A stretch of 64,000 nucleotides of DNA, from positions 6,736 to 70,735 of the forward strand of contig CAZLDS010000012.1 of the NCBI GenBank assembly GCA_964558395.1, written 5' to 3'. Below the pieces are notes generated by a model. The model was not told the DNA's origin and ran no database searches. It saw nothing but the letters and a program-made list of their open reading frames with translations. The translations under genes were made by a program, and so were the position numbers. Below, piece after piece: positions 26,120-34,968 of this stretch (position 1 is its first letter; every line of letters begins with the position of its first letter). The stretch comes from CSP1-5 sp964558395 (GTDB lineage: Bacteria > Methylomirabilota > Methylomirabilia > Methylomirabilales > CSP1-5).

Positions 26120-26767
26120 TCATCGTTTGCGCATGAGGACGTGCCAGAAGGCGTGGAGGTGTTGACGCTCTTCCTCGATGTTGACGATCTCGAAAGTCTT
26201 CCCAAAGACCCGGGCGAAATCGGCCTTACGAAAGAAGTGGTCGTAGTGGTTTCGGTGGACAACCCAGTTGCGCGTGCGGCGCTCACCCGGGTAGTGCTTA
26301 AAGCGAGTGCTGAAGGCGGTCAGGTGAAAGTAGCCACGCGGTTTGAGGAGTGCCCCGAGACCATTGAGATAAGGGGGCCAGTCGGCCTTCTTCACATGGT
26401 GGAAACACCCAGAATCCACCACGGCATCGAAACGCTCGCCCCGAAAGGGAAGGTGGAAGGCATCCGCGAGCACAAAGGTCAGCGGCAAGCGGACCGGATC
26501 CGCATCCCGGTGCGCGCAGGCCTTTTTTAAGGCGAGGTCCTCGTAGTCGACGCCCACCGCCCAGTGCCCCTCTTTTCCAAAGCAGATCATATGGCGTCCC
26601 TCACCACACCCCACGTCAAGGACCCGCGCCCGGCCTCGTTCGCGTCTCAGTCGCTTCGCGAGACGCACGACCGCGGGCGTGGGCTTGAATCGCGGCCACG
26701 GGGTTTCCCCCGCCTCGTACGCCCGCCGAAAGAAGACCTTTTGCTGTTCGTAGATCGACATCGACAT
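26120..26767 (-). CDS. Class I SAM-dependent methyltransferase
   Basis: About 215 residues with a Rossmann-type methyltransferase fold. Motif I is ARVLDVGCGEGRHMICF, followed by VGVDYEDLALKKA, VLADAFHLPF, DAVVDSGCFHHVK and a late HLTAF strand. The closing segment LMRKR is short, so no extra domain is present. ATG 26767 lies one base after the stop of the radical SAM gene, so the pair is translationally coupled and probably acts in one process. SAM is then a cosubstrate for both. The methyl acceptor is unknown. The region further 5' that remains open reads through the radical SAM gene and is not part of this gene. Confidence 0.82.
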   Translation of the reverse strand: MSMSIYEQQKVFFRRAYEAGETPWPRFKPTPAVVRLAKRLRRERGRARVLDVGCGEGRHMICFGKEGHWAVGVDYEDLALKKACAHRDADPVRLPLTFVLADAFHLPFRGERFDAVVDSGCFHHVKKADWPPYLNGLGALLKPRGYFHLTAFSTRFKHYPGERRTRNWVVHRNHYDHFFRKADFARVFGKTFEIVNIEEERQHLHAFWHVLMRKR

Positions 26768-26768
26768 C

Positions 26769-28067
26769 TTAGAACGTGAGTGCCGTCGAGAGGGCACGAC
26801 CGAAGTGCTCCTTCGGCCGATTAAAATATCCAATCTCAACCTGCGGCGCTTCACGTCGGACCGTGCGCAAGAGCTCCCGCATACCGATGGCCCGGCCACG
26901 GGGAGGCGGCAGGCTTGCGAGGTACGGGCGGGGGTCGATGTTGAGGTTTTTCATCTGGATCAGATCGAGTCCCGTCTCTCCGATCAGACGGAGCAATCCC
27001 TCGACCTCTTCCTCCCGATCTGAGACACCCGGAAAAACGAGCAAATTGATGCCGGTGTAGCAGCCGCAGCTCTTGGCTACCCGAACCGACTGGACCACGT
27101 CGGTAAAGGTGTATCCCCTGGGCCGATAGTACGCCGCATAACCATCGGATTGGGTCGAATTGAGGCTCACCCGGATGCTGTCCAGCCCCACGCGGCACAG
27201 GCGTTCGACGGCTCTCGGGAGAGACCCGTTGGTGTTCAGGTGAATTGTACCCCGGTCGGTCTGCGCCCTCAGACGCTCAATGCTTGCATGGATCAGGGCT
27301 TCGTGCAAGAGCGGCTCTCCCTCGCACCCCTGGCCAAAGCTCACGATGGCCTCCTCCGCCTCGGCGAGGTGCAGCAGCGCCACCGCACACAGTTCCTCCA
27401 GGGTTGGCGCCCCGGTGACCCGTTCGTGAGAGGCCGGGACGAGCCCCTCGGTTTGCAGGGAAATACAACCCACACAGTCCGCGTTACAGGCGAAGGCCAC
27501 GGGCAGCGGCGCCTCCCACCGCCGATAGAATCCGTTCTTGGCACAGAGGCAGTGGTACTCGGTGGCGCAGCGCCTCAGCTGATGCAGGAGGCGATTGTTC
27601 GGCTGCTCGGCCAGGCGCTTTTGGATAAGCGGCAGAAGTGTCCGGTCGTCGTACCGCTGTGGCTCCTGGTGGTCCGTGACATCGACCCGGATCCCCGCAG
27701 CAACAAACTGTCCGTCCCGCCATCCCACGGCCGTATAGGCCCACAACGGCAGGTAGGGTGTCATGGAAGGATCGGGATAGGCGGCGGCCGGCAGGTGGGT
27801 CCGCATGTACCCGGCGGGCAGGAAGGCCGCAACCGCCACCGCCCGGCGCCGGCTGACCGCCTTGACCGTTTTGAAGGCGCCGTTATAGCCGACCGGATGG
27901 GCCCCGGGCATCGTGAAAAGCCGGGTCCCCTCAGGGATGGGGATCAACTCTTCATCGGGGACTCGGACCCAGCTGCTCCCCGACGCCCCAACCATCTCGA
28001 GGGTCGGGTGGTCATAGATCTGTTCATGCCGATCCGCAAACACGAGAAAGGCCACTCTGCCCCCCAT
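26769..28067 (-). CDS. Radical SAM protein of unknown function
   Basis: The 432-residue protein has the [4Fe-4S]-SAM motif FACNADCVGC (Cys about 194, 198 and 201) in the middle of the sequence, not near the start. It is followed by a GQGCEGEPLLHEALI glycine-rich turn, HLNTNGS, VGLDSIRVSLNS and INLLVFPGVSD, which trace a TIM-barrel radical SAM domain. About 185 residues precede it, with an extra cysteine group CATEYHCLC just before the cluster. That N-terminal part contains TRLFTMPGAHPVGYNG and matches nothing I know. It forms an operon with the methyltransferase downstream (one base apart). Proteins of this sort are often annotated simply as radical SAM; no substrate is suggested. Confidence 0.8.
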   Translation of the reverse strand: MGGRVAFLVFADRHEQIYDHPTLEMVGASGSSWVRVPDEELIPIPEGTRLFTMPGAHPVGYNGAFKTVKAVSRRRAVAVAAFLPAGYMRTHLPAAAYPDPSMTPYLPLWAYTAVGWRDGQFVAAGIRVDVTDHQEPQRYDDRTLLPLIQKRLAEQPNNRLLHQLRRCATEYHCLCAKNGFYRRWEAPLPVAFACNADCVGCISLQTEGLVPASHERVTGAPTLEELCAVALLHLAEAEEAIVSFGQGCEGEPLLHEALIHASIERLRAQTDRGTIHLNTNGSLPRAVERLCRVGLDSIRVSLNSTQSDGYAAYYRPRGYTFTDVVQSVRVAKSCGCYTGINLLVFPGVSDREEEVEGLLRLIGETGLDLIQMKNLNIDPRPYLASLPPPRGRAIGMRELLRTVRREAPQVEIGYFNRPKEHFGRALSTALTF

Positions 28068-28104
28068 CCCTGCGCGCCGAACGAAGCGCCGTTTCAGCCA
28101 GAGC

Positions 28105-30534
28105 CTATATCAATGCGCTCTCGAGCACAATCCCGCGATCGAGCGCTCGAACTCCCGCGCCCAGATTTTCCTTCAGCGCGGGTGGCAATTCTGGAGACTC
28201 GAGAAGCTGCCGTGACAGATCGATGAGGCGCCGAAAGGCCCGGATCAGGTCCCCTTCGTGACCCCCGTATTGGCTCTCCACCAACTGGACCCAATCCTCC
28301 TCCCCGGCTGCCCACTCGAACACCGCCGGCAGGTAGGTGGTGTGCATCGACACCGGATGGAAGACGCGATGGGCCCGTTGAACACTCATCACGTCTTGTG
28401 CTAATGTCTCGATCTGTCGCACCCGATCTCTCAGATGCCGCTCACGCTTGAGCAGTTGTCGGGCAAACTGGGTCTCGGTCTCGCGCGGTTCTTCCACCAA
28501 ACACGAGAGAATAGCTATCATCTCGTGGGCCTTGAGGCCCCTGAGCACTTCCGAAAAAGCCACCCGAGCCACCAAGAGTTCATTGTCGTGCCGCAGGGAG
28601 GCCACCAACATTCCCTCTCGGCTCAGGGCCCCGTTATGGAGATACCCGTAATGCCTGAGGACCTCCACGACCCGCAGAAACTGTTCCCAGTACGTATTTT
28701 TGAGGTGGCCCAGGATCCGGACCTGGTTCCGGATGGTATCTCTGAGCCGCCGCTCCCGCTTGAGCGCCTTCTCCAGACGCCGTCGCTCCGGGCAGCGGTG
28801 GCAGGGAAGCGCAGCAAGGGCGAGCGCCCTCTCCTCGATCGTCCTTTTGGCTGCCAGGTACTCTTGGGCCGATGGGATCTTTCCCTCGCCATCCCTCCTG
28901 GAGGAATACCGCTGTCGCCTTTCCCTGGGGCGCCCCCTGCGAGACTCGGCCCTCCGGAGCTGGTCGAGCTGTTGCCTCAACAGATCCAGCTCTTGCCGCT
29001 TTTCTTGATAGGCGAGCAACTCCTCAAGGGTACAACAGGGAATTTCTACCCGACGACTCCGCTCGAGCCTCGCTCTGAGTTCACCCAGCTCTTCCTCGAT
29101 CGCCTGGATCCGCTTCCGGTTCTGAAACTGGCCAAAGCTCGATTCAATATTGCGCCGGATATCTTCGGGATCGCGGTACGTGAGAATCAGGAGGGCCGCC
29201 GAGCTATACCCGATGCGGAACTGACTCTCAATGGGCTCGGATGGCTTCCGGATAAGATGCAGGACTTCCTCGACGGTCTCCGGAGCATCGAGCCCGATGA
29301 TACCCTTGCCCTCGAGGTCGATGCCGCGGCGACCGGCACGGCCGGCCATCTGGGTCAGCTCATTATGCGTCAAGGTCCGGAAGCCGACATCCGTCCGCTT
29401 GGTCAACTCCTGGATGACGACGCTCTTGGCCGGCATGTGAATCCCGAGGCTCATCGTCTCGGTGGCAAAGACCACCTGCACCAACCCCCGCTCGAATAAG
29501 CTCTCGGTGAGACGCTTGAGGGCAGGAAGAATTCCGGCATGGTGGACCCCCGCCCCCCGACGGAGACCGTCAAAGATCAGCTCGTTGAGGGCCGATTTCG
29601 TGACCAGGGTCGGATTCTCGTTCAGGAAGGTTGCGATTGCCTCGTCAACCTCGTGGTGCTGAGGCGGCCCCAACAGGGAGACTCCCTCCTCAAGAAACCG
29701 CCGGAGGGCCTCCTCGCACCCCGCCCGACTGAAAATAAAGTAGATCGCTGGAAGCCACTTCCTGCTCTTGAGATGCGGAAGGAGGGCCGAAGGCCTCACC
29801 CGGCGCCGGCCCAAGCCGCGTCGCCGCCCTCGGTCCTCACGCCTTCGCATCTGGACATGACGGAAGCCGTGCCAGGACCTGACGACTTGATACAGTTGGG
29901 CGCGGGAGTGTCCGTCGATGTCCACGATCTCTGCGCCGGGACCACAGAGATGGTAGTGGAGAGGGACGGGACGCGACCGGTGCACTACCGTCCGGATGGA
30001 CCCGTGGACCTCCCGAATCCACTCGGCGATTTCCTCAATGTTGCCGACTGTGGCCGACAGGGCAATGAGCCGGATCTCGCGCGGACAATTGATGATGATC
30101 TCTTCCCAGACCGTGCCGCGCCCCTCATCCCCCAGATAATGGCATTCGTCTAAGACCACATAGGCAATTTCCTCGAGCGACTGCGTGTAAAGCTTGTTCC
30201 GCAGGATCTCGGTGGTCATGACAACGAGGGGGGCGCCCGGGTTGACCTTGACATCTCCCGTGAGAATGCCTACGAACTCCTCGCCATACTGCTTTCCGAA
30301 ATCGGCGAATTTCTGATTGCTGAGGGCCTTGAGGGGAGTCGTGTATGCAATACGCTTCCCCGTCGCCAGCGCCTTGTAGATGGCGAACTCGGCGATGAGG
30401 GTCTTCCCCGCCCCCGTGGGCGCAGAAACGATGACCGAGTCCCCATCCAGGATGTAACGGATCGCCTCTTCCTGAAAGGGGTCGAGAGGAAACGGGTAGC
30501 GGTGACGAAACGTGTCCAGCAAATCTTGACCCAT
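28105..30534 (-). CDS. Ski2/Mtr4-like (HelY-type) DExH-box RNA helicase
   Basis: The 809-residue protein has the superfamily 2 motifs in order: SAPTGAGKTLIAEF (Walker A), YTTPLKALSNQKF, the DExH box VVLDECHYLGD, LIALSATVGN, AGVHHAGILPALK, FATETMSLGIHMPAK and QMAGRAGRRG. After the helicase core comes a charged, Arg-rich coiled region with a CPERRR zinc-like CxxC segment. A DSHCT-like C-terminal domain then has VSMHTTYLPAVFEWAAGEEDW in its middle. This is the architecture of bacterial HelY and eukaryotic Ski2, which unwind RNA 3' to 5' for degradation or processing. ATG 30534 begins the conserved part; no strong ribosome site is visible. bioB is divergent, 85 bases away. Confidence 0.88.
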   Translation of the reverse strand: MGQDLLDTFRHRYPFPLDPFQEEAIRYILDGDSVIVSAPTGAGKTLIAEFAIYKALATGKRIAYTTPLKALSNQKFADFGKQYGEEFVGILTGDVKVNPGAPLVVMTTEILRNKLYTQSLEEIAYVVLDECHYLGDEGRGTVWEEIIINCPREIRLIALSATVGNIEEIAEWIREVHGSIRTVVHRSRPVPLHYHLCGPGAEIVDIDGHSRAQLYQVVRSWHGFRHVQMRRREDRGRRRGLGRRRVRPSALLPHLKSRKWLPAIYFIFSRAGCEEALRRFLEEGVSLLGPPQHHEVDEAIATFLNENPTLVTKSALNELIFDGLRRGAGVHHAGILPALKRLTESLFERGLVQVVFATETMSLGIHMPAKSVVIQELTKRTDVGFRTLTHNELTQMAGRAGRRGIDLEGKGIIGLDAPETVEEVLHLIRKPSEPIESQFRIGYSSAALLILTYRDPEDIRRNIESSFGQFQNRKRIQAIEEELGELRARLERSRRVEIPCCTLEELLAYQEKRQELDLLRQQLDQLRRAESRRGRPRERRQRYSSRRDGEGKIPSAQEYLAAKRTIEERALALAALPCHRCPERRRLEKALKRERRLRDTIRNQVRILGHLKNTYWEQFLRVVEVLRHYGYLHNGALSREGMLVASLRHDNELLVARVAFSEVLRGLKAHEMIAILSCLVEEPRETETQFARQLLKRERHLRDRVRQIETLAQDVMSVQRAHRVFHPVSMHTTYLPAVFEWAAGEEDWVQLVESQYGGHEGDLIRAFRRLIDLSRQLLESPELPPALKENLGAGVRALDRGIVLESALI

Positions 30535-30619
30535 ACACCAGAGTTTACCACAAGATGTGGGTCCGCCCGCGCCAAAACCTCTTGGTTTTTCCACAGGATT
30601 CTGGTATGCCTGAGGGGCT

Positions 30620-31606
30620 ATGGACTACCAACACCTGGCGGAAAAGAGCCTCAACGGCGAGAGCTTGACTCGGCAGGAGATGGCGAGTGTCCTCGGCGCG
30701 CCTGCGGGCGAAGTCCCGTCACTACTCCAGGCCGCCCTGCGCGTCCGGGAACACTTTTGGGGACGCAAGGTTCACCTGCATATGCTCACGAATGCCCGGA
30801 GCGGTCTCTGTCCCGAGGACTGCCATTACTGCTCGCAGTCGGCGATCTCAACCGCGCCGATCGCCAAGTATCCCCTCCTCTCCCGCGGGCAGCTCGTGGA
30901 GGGTGCGCACCGAGCGAAGGCGGCCCGGGCCGTGCGGTATTGCATCGTGACTAGCGGTCGGGGTCCGACGGCCCGCGATATCGAGACCTTGGCGTCGATC
31001 GTCCGGGACATTCGGGAACGGGTCGAGATCAACATTTGCTGCAGCCTCGGACTCATGACCGAGGAACAGGCGAGAACCCTCAAGGCAGCCGGCGTCGAGC
31101 GCGTGAACCACAACCTGAACACCAGTCGGCGCTTCCATCCCGCCATCTGCACCACCCACACGTACGATGACCGCGTCCGGACCGTCGAGAATGTTCGGCG
31201 GGCCGGGTTGAGTACGTGCTGCGGCGGCATCATCGGGATGGGGGAGACGAACGAGGATCTCATGGATCTCGCGTTGAGCCTGCGCACATTGGATGTCGCG
31301 TCCATCCCGGTCAATTTCCTGCATCCGATTCCGGGAACTCCTTTTGACGGACACCGCGAGCTCACCCCCGAGCGCTGTCTCAGGGCGCTGTGCCTTTTCC
31401 GTTTTGTCAATCCCACCAAGGAGATCCGGGTCGCCGGGGGGCGAGAGCTCAATCTCGGCCCGCAGCAACATCTCGCCATGTACCCAGGAAACTCGCTCTT
31501 CGTGGACGGCTACCTCACGACACCGGGCCAGACGGCCGCCGACACGCACCGCATGATCGAGGCCCACGGCTTCGAAATCGACGACGCCATCCCTCCCCTG
31601 CGCTAG
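30620..31606 (+). CDS. bioB: Biotin synthase
   Basis: BioB inserts sulfur into dethiobiotin using radical SAM chemistry. The 328-residue protein has the [4Fe-4S] motif CPEDCHYC (Cys about 64, 68, 71). The [2Fe-2S] ligands appear as Cys in YCIVTSGRGP, INICCSLG and STCCGGIIGMGE, plus Arg in IRVAGGRE. NHNLNTS and YPGNSLFVDGYLTTPGQ are further family signatures. No other bio gene is next to it, so other biotin genes must be elsewhere, or dethiobiotin is imported. A weak promoter may lie in the 85 bases shared with the divergent helicase gene. The SnoaL-like gene ends 11 bases downstream on the other strand. Confidence 0.95.
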   Translation: MDYQHLAEKSLNGESLTRQEMASVLGAPAGEVPSLLQAALRVREHFWGRKVHLHMLTNARSGLCPEDCHYCSQSAISTAPIAKYPLLSRGQLVEGAHRAKAARAVRYCIVTSGRGPTARDIETLASIVRDIRERVEINICCSLGLMTEEQARTLKAAGVERVNHNLNTSRRFHPAICTTHTYDDRVRTVENVRRAGLSTCCGGIIGMGETNEDLMDLALSLRTLDVASIPVNFLHPIPGTPFDGHRELTPERCLRALCLFRFVNPTKEIRVAGGRELNLGPQQHLAMYPGNSLFVDGYLTTPGQTAADTHRMIEAHGFEIDDAIPPLR

Positions 31607-31617
31607 AAACTCTTCTT

Positions 31618-32118
31618 CTACACTGATCCTCGGCGGAACATCGTGGTGAGAAAGACGCGGAGGCGCATGAGCGAGAAGAGGAACCGGCCGAAGGCGCTCC
31701 CGGCATCGGGAAAGAAACCGAGCTGGGTCAGGAGCGAGACGCTGTCCAGGTAGATGCGTTCCCCCAATGCCTTGCCATTCCGCATCGGGAACACAATGAC
31801 CCCCCTAATTTCCCCCGATCTTCGGGTCGGGGGGATCCCTCGAAAAGGCCCGGTATGGGTCCCCCGAAAGGTCATCTCGTAGATGACCGATGATTCGTCG
31901 GCAACCCGGTTGGTGACGACATAGGTAAAGTCGGGGAACGCCTTCCATAGCTCCTGATAGTACTCGGCAATGGCTGCCTTTCCCTGGACCGGCTTCTCCA
32001 GCAAACTCTCTTCATAGATGGAGTCCTCCACCAATGTGGCCAAGAGCCGGTCCAGCTCGCGGTTGGCCTCCGCCTCGAGATGCTCCTCGGCGGTCTTGAT
32101 GTTCTGCTCGATCGACAT
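31618..32118 (-). CDS. SnoaL-like (NTF2-fold) protein
   Basis: The 166-residue protein has the cone-shaped NTF2/SnoaL fold. A helical start (MSIEQNIKTAEEHLEAEANR) is followed by KAAIAEYYQELWKAFPDF, YEMTFRGTHTGPFRGIPP and GKALGERIYLDSVSLLTQLG. Such proteins bind small hydrophobic or polyketide-like molecules; some are cyclases, isomerases or hydratases. The C terminus has an additional hydrophobic-basic helix (FGRFLFSLMRLRVFL) that may touch the membrane. Minus-strand GGGAGG precedes ATG 32118. Upstream is the NYN-domain gene, 13 bases away, so they are likely co-transcribed. No ligand can be named. Confidence 0.78.
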   Translation of the reverse strand: MSIEQNIKTAEEHLEAEANRELDRLLATLVEDSIYEESLLEKPVQGKAAIAEYYQELWKAFPDFTYVVTNRVADESSVIYEMTFRGTHTGPFRGIPPTRRSGEIRGVIVFPMRNGKALGERIYLDSVSLLTQLGFFPDAGSAFGRFLFSLMRLRVFLTTMFRRGSV

Positions 32119-32131
32119 CGATCCCTCCCGG

Positions 32132-32632
32132 TCACGGAAACCTTTTCTTCGCAGGGCCGAGACGCCCCAACGCTCGCTTGGCGGCGCGGGCCTTCTTGGG
32201 CAGTCGGCGCGGGTTGCCCTTTTTGGGAACAGAAAGGACGTCGTCGTCGTCCTTCTCCGGAGCGGGTGGCGCCAGGACGCGTGCGAGAAATTCATCTGTC
32301 CTAATCGCGATGGCCCCCACGCGCTCGGCCGCCCGACGGACGTCACGGTCATTGGACACGACGGCGACGCCAGGAGCGGCTAACCGCGCGATGAGATGAT
32401 CGGCCGTCTCTGGCGCCTTGGAGAAGACGACGCGGACGCCCCTACTGCTCGTGGCCGTCCCACCCCCACGCGTCCCGTCAAACACGACGACGAAGTGGTC
32501 CCCTGAGGCTCGGGCGGCCGCCATCAGGAACTGACAGAGCGCGTGACGCCCGACCTGCAAGCTGACCTGCTCGCGGGCGGCCAGGCCTGGTTCACGCCGG
32601 ATCACGTTGTACCCATCCACAAGCCACCGCAT
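32132..32632 (-). CDS. NYN (PIN-like) domain protein, YacP family
   Basis: The 166-residue protein starts directly with the NYN signature MRWLVDGYNVIRREPG, then HFVVVFDG and VVSNDRDVRRAAERVGA, which give the acidic residues expected for a metal-dependent PIN-like nuclease. The last 40 residues are Lys/Arg-rich (KKGNPRRLPKKARAAKR), suiting an RNA-binding protein. YacP/Rae1-like proteins cleave mRNA on ribosomes in some bacteria. This one fits the same domain, but a role is not demonstrated. The gene lies 13 bases upstream of the SnoaL-like gene on the same strand. Confidence 0.8.
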   Translation of the reverse strand: MRWLVDGYNVIRREPGLAAREQVSLQVGRHALCQFLMAAARASGDHFVVVFDGTRGGGTATSSRGVRVVFSKAPETADHLIARLAAPGVAVVSNDRDVRRAAERVGAIAIRTDEFLARVLAPPAPEKDDDDVLSVPKKGNPRRLPKKARAAKRALGRLGPAKKRFP

Positions 32633-32713
32633 CGCACCGCCATTTTACACGCAGGGAAGGTTCGGTCCAATAACCCCCGACGCGCTGTCCCGTGGCGAGA
32701 GTTGATGGAACTG

Positions 32714-34207
32714 CTATTCCGCAACCGGCTGCAGAAGATGTCGGGGGATCAGCACTTTCTCCAGGCCCTCGAATGCCCATTCCGTCATGATCGCCAGGAT
32801 GGCTGCCGGGATGGCTCCTTCCAAGATCAGAGACGTATTGTTCAGAGCCAGACCCGTGACAATGGGCTCGCCGAGCCCCCCGGCGCCAATAAACGCAGCC
32901 AGCGTCGCCGTGCCGATGTTGATCACGGCGGCGGTCTTGATACCGGCGAGAATGGTCGGTGCCGCCAGGGGCAGCTCCACATATCGCAGACTCTGCCCTG
33001 GGGTCAGCCCCATTCCAACCGAGACCTTTTTCAAAACGGGGTCGATCGAAACGAGCGATGCGGCAGTGTTCCGTAGAATCGGGAGCAGGGAATAGAGAAA
33101 GAGGGCCACGATGGCCGGCATCACGCCGATGCCGAACAGCGGGATCATAAAGGCGAGTAACGCGATGGAGGGAATCGTCTGCAGCAATCCTGCCATGTAC
33201 ATCACGGGCCGGGATATCGCGCGAACCCTATACACCAGGATCCCCGCGGGAATGGCAACGACCATCCCTGCGAGGAGGGCGATAAACGTCAGCTCAAGAT
33301 GCCTCACTGTCCGATGGAGCAAGGTAACCCACTTGCTCTCCTCGACGCGCGGTCGGTCAGCCGTAAGGACTCCCGCCTCACGCAGAAATCCGTGGGCCAC
33401 CTCTGCAAAGGTCTTCCCTTCCAAGAGGACCATCGCATTGAGCTCCCGCACCTGATCATCGGTGATGGCCCCGGCGAGCTGACCCAGAAGCGCCGTGACC
33501 CGCTCATTGACCCCGCCCCGGACCAGGGGCGCGGCCAGGTATTGAGAAAAATAGTCTTTATCGTCCTCCAAGAGAAAGAGATCGAATTTCTTGATGTCTC
33601 CATCTGTGGTGTAGACATCCGTGACATCTAATCTGTTTTCCCGAATCGCCTGATAGGCAAGCCCATGCTCGATCCCCACCGGCCGCACCGTCAGTCCATA
33701 GATTCGCGCCAGTCCGGGCCACCCGTCATTGCGGTTGAGAAACTCATAACTCAAACCGATGCGCAAGTCAGGGAATTTGGCCAGATCGCCGATGGTGTTC
33801 AACTCGCGCTGCCTGGATAGCTTTCTGCTCACCGCGATGGCATAGGTGTTGTTGAACCCGAACGACCCGAGCAGATTCATATCAAACCGGCGCTTCAGAA
33901 TGTCTTGAAGCTCGGCATAGGAGACCCGGCGAGGCAGATTCAGAATGGCCTCCGCCAATGTCCCGGAATACTCGGGATAGACATCGATCTCGCCATTTTT
34001 GAGAGCCTCAAAACAAATCAGTGTCCCTCCGAGGCCAAACCTTCTGCTCACCGGAATACCCCGGTCCTCGAGCAGCTGAGCCATGATCTCGGCGAGGATA
34101 TACCCCTCATTGAAATGCTTGGATCCGACGATCACGGGCCGAACTTCCCCTTGGGCCCCTGCGCCGAGAAGGAGCCCGGTCACGAACAAAATGATCAGGA
34201 CGCGCAT
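32714..34207 (-). CDS. Fused substrate-binding / permease protein of a betaine-type ABC importer
   Basis: The 497-residue protein has a signal sequence (MRVLIILFVTGLLLGAGAQG) and a solute-binding domain of the OpuAC/OsmX type to about residue 285 (IVGSKHFNEGYILAEIM, LGGTLICFEALKNGEIDVYP, DVTDVYTTDGDIKKFDL). A permease domain follows with the coupling loop ILRNTAASLVSIDPVLKK and membrane segments to about 490. Betaine-family members carry quaternary amines. Ergothioneine is a trimethylated betaine, and the EgtU importer of Helicobacter and pneumococcus belongs to this family. EgtU has the permease first; here the binding domain comes first. With egtB and egtD in the same direction just upstream, ergothioneine, hercynine or a related betaine is the likely cargo. 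The cognate ATPase gene is 14 bases upstream. Confidence 0.85.
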   Translation of the reverse strand: MRVLIILFVTGLLLGAGAQGEVRPVIVGSKHFNEGYILAEIMAQLLEDRGIPVSRRFGLGGTLICFEALKNGEIDVYPEYSGTLAEAILNLPRRVSYAELQDILKRRFDMNLLGSFGFNNTYAIAVSRKLSRQRELNTIGDLAKFPDLRIGLSYEFLNRNDGWPGLARIYGLTVRPVGIEHGLAYQAIRENRLDVTDVYTTDGDIKKFDLFLLEDDKDYFSQYLAAPLVRGGVNERVTALLGQLAGAITDDQVRELNAMVLLEGKTFAEVAHGFLREAGVLTADRPRVEESKWVTLLHRTVRHLELTFIALLAGMVVAIPAGILVYRVRAISRPVMYMAGLLQTIPSIALLAFMIPLFGIGVMPAIVALFLYSLLPILRNTAASLVSIDPVLKKVSVGMGLTPGQSLRYVELPLAAPTILAGIKTAAVINIGTATLAAFIGAGGLGEPIVTGLALNNTSLILEGAIPAAILAIMTEWAFEGLEKVLIPRHLLQPVAE

Positions 34208-34221
34208 ATCACCACCAGATG

Positions 34222-34953
34222 TCAGGGGTCCAGTTGCGACTGGAAAAAGCTCTGGACGAATCCGCTTGCTGGATTGGCTAAGATCTCTGCGCCGGTTCCA
34301 TGCTGCACGATCCGTCCCTGGTCCAGCACGACGAGGCGTTGGGCGAGTTTGAGCGCCTCTCGAAGGTCATGGGTCACGAGGATGATCGTTCTCGCCTCGG
34401 ATCGCTGCAGGTGCAGAAATTCCCGTTGGATCTCGCTACGGGTGATGGCATCAAGTGCACCGAAGGGTTCGTCGAGTAAAAAGATCTGCGGATTCAATAT
34501 CATGGCCCGACAGAGCCCAACGCGCTGCTGCTCTCCCCCGCTCAGCTCGTGGGGGTACCGCGCAGCATAGGAAAGCGGCAGATTGACCAGCTGCATGAGT
34601 TCCTCGGTCCGCGGCTTAATGCGATCTACATCCCATTTGGCGAGCCGGGCAAGTAACGAGATGTTTGCGTCAACGGTCATATGCGGAAAGAGGCCCGTCC
34701 CTTGGACGGCATAGCCGATGCGTAAACGGAGTTTGGGGAGGCCCTGATAGTCGATGGGTTTTCCGAAGATGAAGACCTGTCCGTCGTCCGGTCTTACCAG
34801 CCCGTTGATCAGCTGCAGTAACGTCGACTTTCCGCTCCCGCTCGGGCCGACGACCGCCGTGCTCACCAGATCTGTGAAGGTGAGATTAATATCGTGAAGG
34901 GCTGTCTGGTCACCGTAGAATTTGCTGACATTTTCGAGTGCGATTTGTGCCAT
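34222..34953 (-). CDS. ABC transporter ATPase, betaine/ergothioneine type
   Basis: The 243-residue ATPase has Walker A GPSGSGKST, the Q-loop in GYAVQGTGLFPHMTV, the signature LSGGEQQR, Walker B IFLLDEPFGALD and the switch ILVTHDL. It resembles OpuBA/OsmV subunits in the order of motifs but lacks the C-terminal CBS pair used by osmoregulated family members. It therefore need not be gated by ionic strength. It lies between egtB (15 bases) and the fused permease gene (14 bases), all on the minus strand, so the transporter is most likely made together with the ergothioneine enzymes. Confidence 0.9.
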   Translation of the reverse strand: MAQIALENVSKFYGDQTALHDINLTFTDLVSTAVVGPSGSGKSTLLQLINGLVRPDDGQVFIFGKPIDYQGLPKLRLRIGYAVQGTGLFPHMTVDANISLLARLAKWDVDRIKPRTEELMQLVNLPLSYAARYPHELSGGEQQRVGLCRAMILNPQIFLLDEPFGALDAITRSEIQREFLHLQRSEARTIILVTHDLREALKLAQRLVVLDQGRIVQHGTGAEILANPASGFVQSFFQSQLDP

Positions 34954-34968
34954 GCAATGACCGGAAGA

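Noticed and set aside
27150..28226. Plus-strand frame of 358 codons over the radical SAM gene
   Set aside because: Antisense shadow of a gene with clear catalytic motifs.
28435..29499. Plus-strand frame of 354 codons over the helicase gene
   Set aside because: Antisense shadow of the HelY-like helicase.
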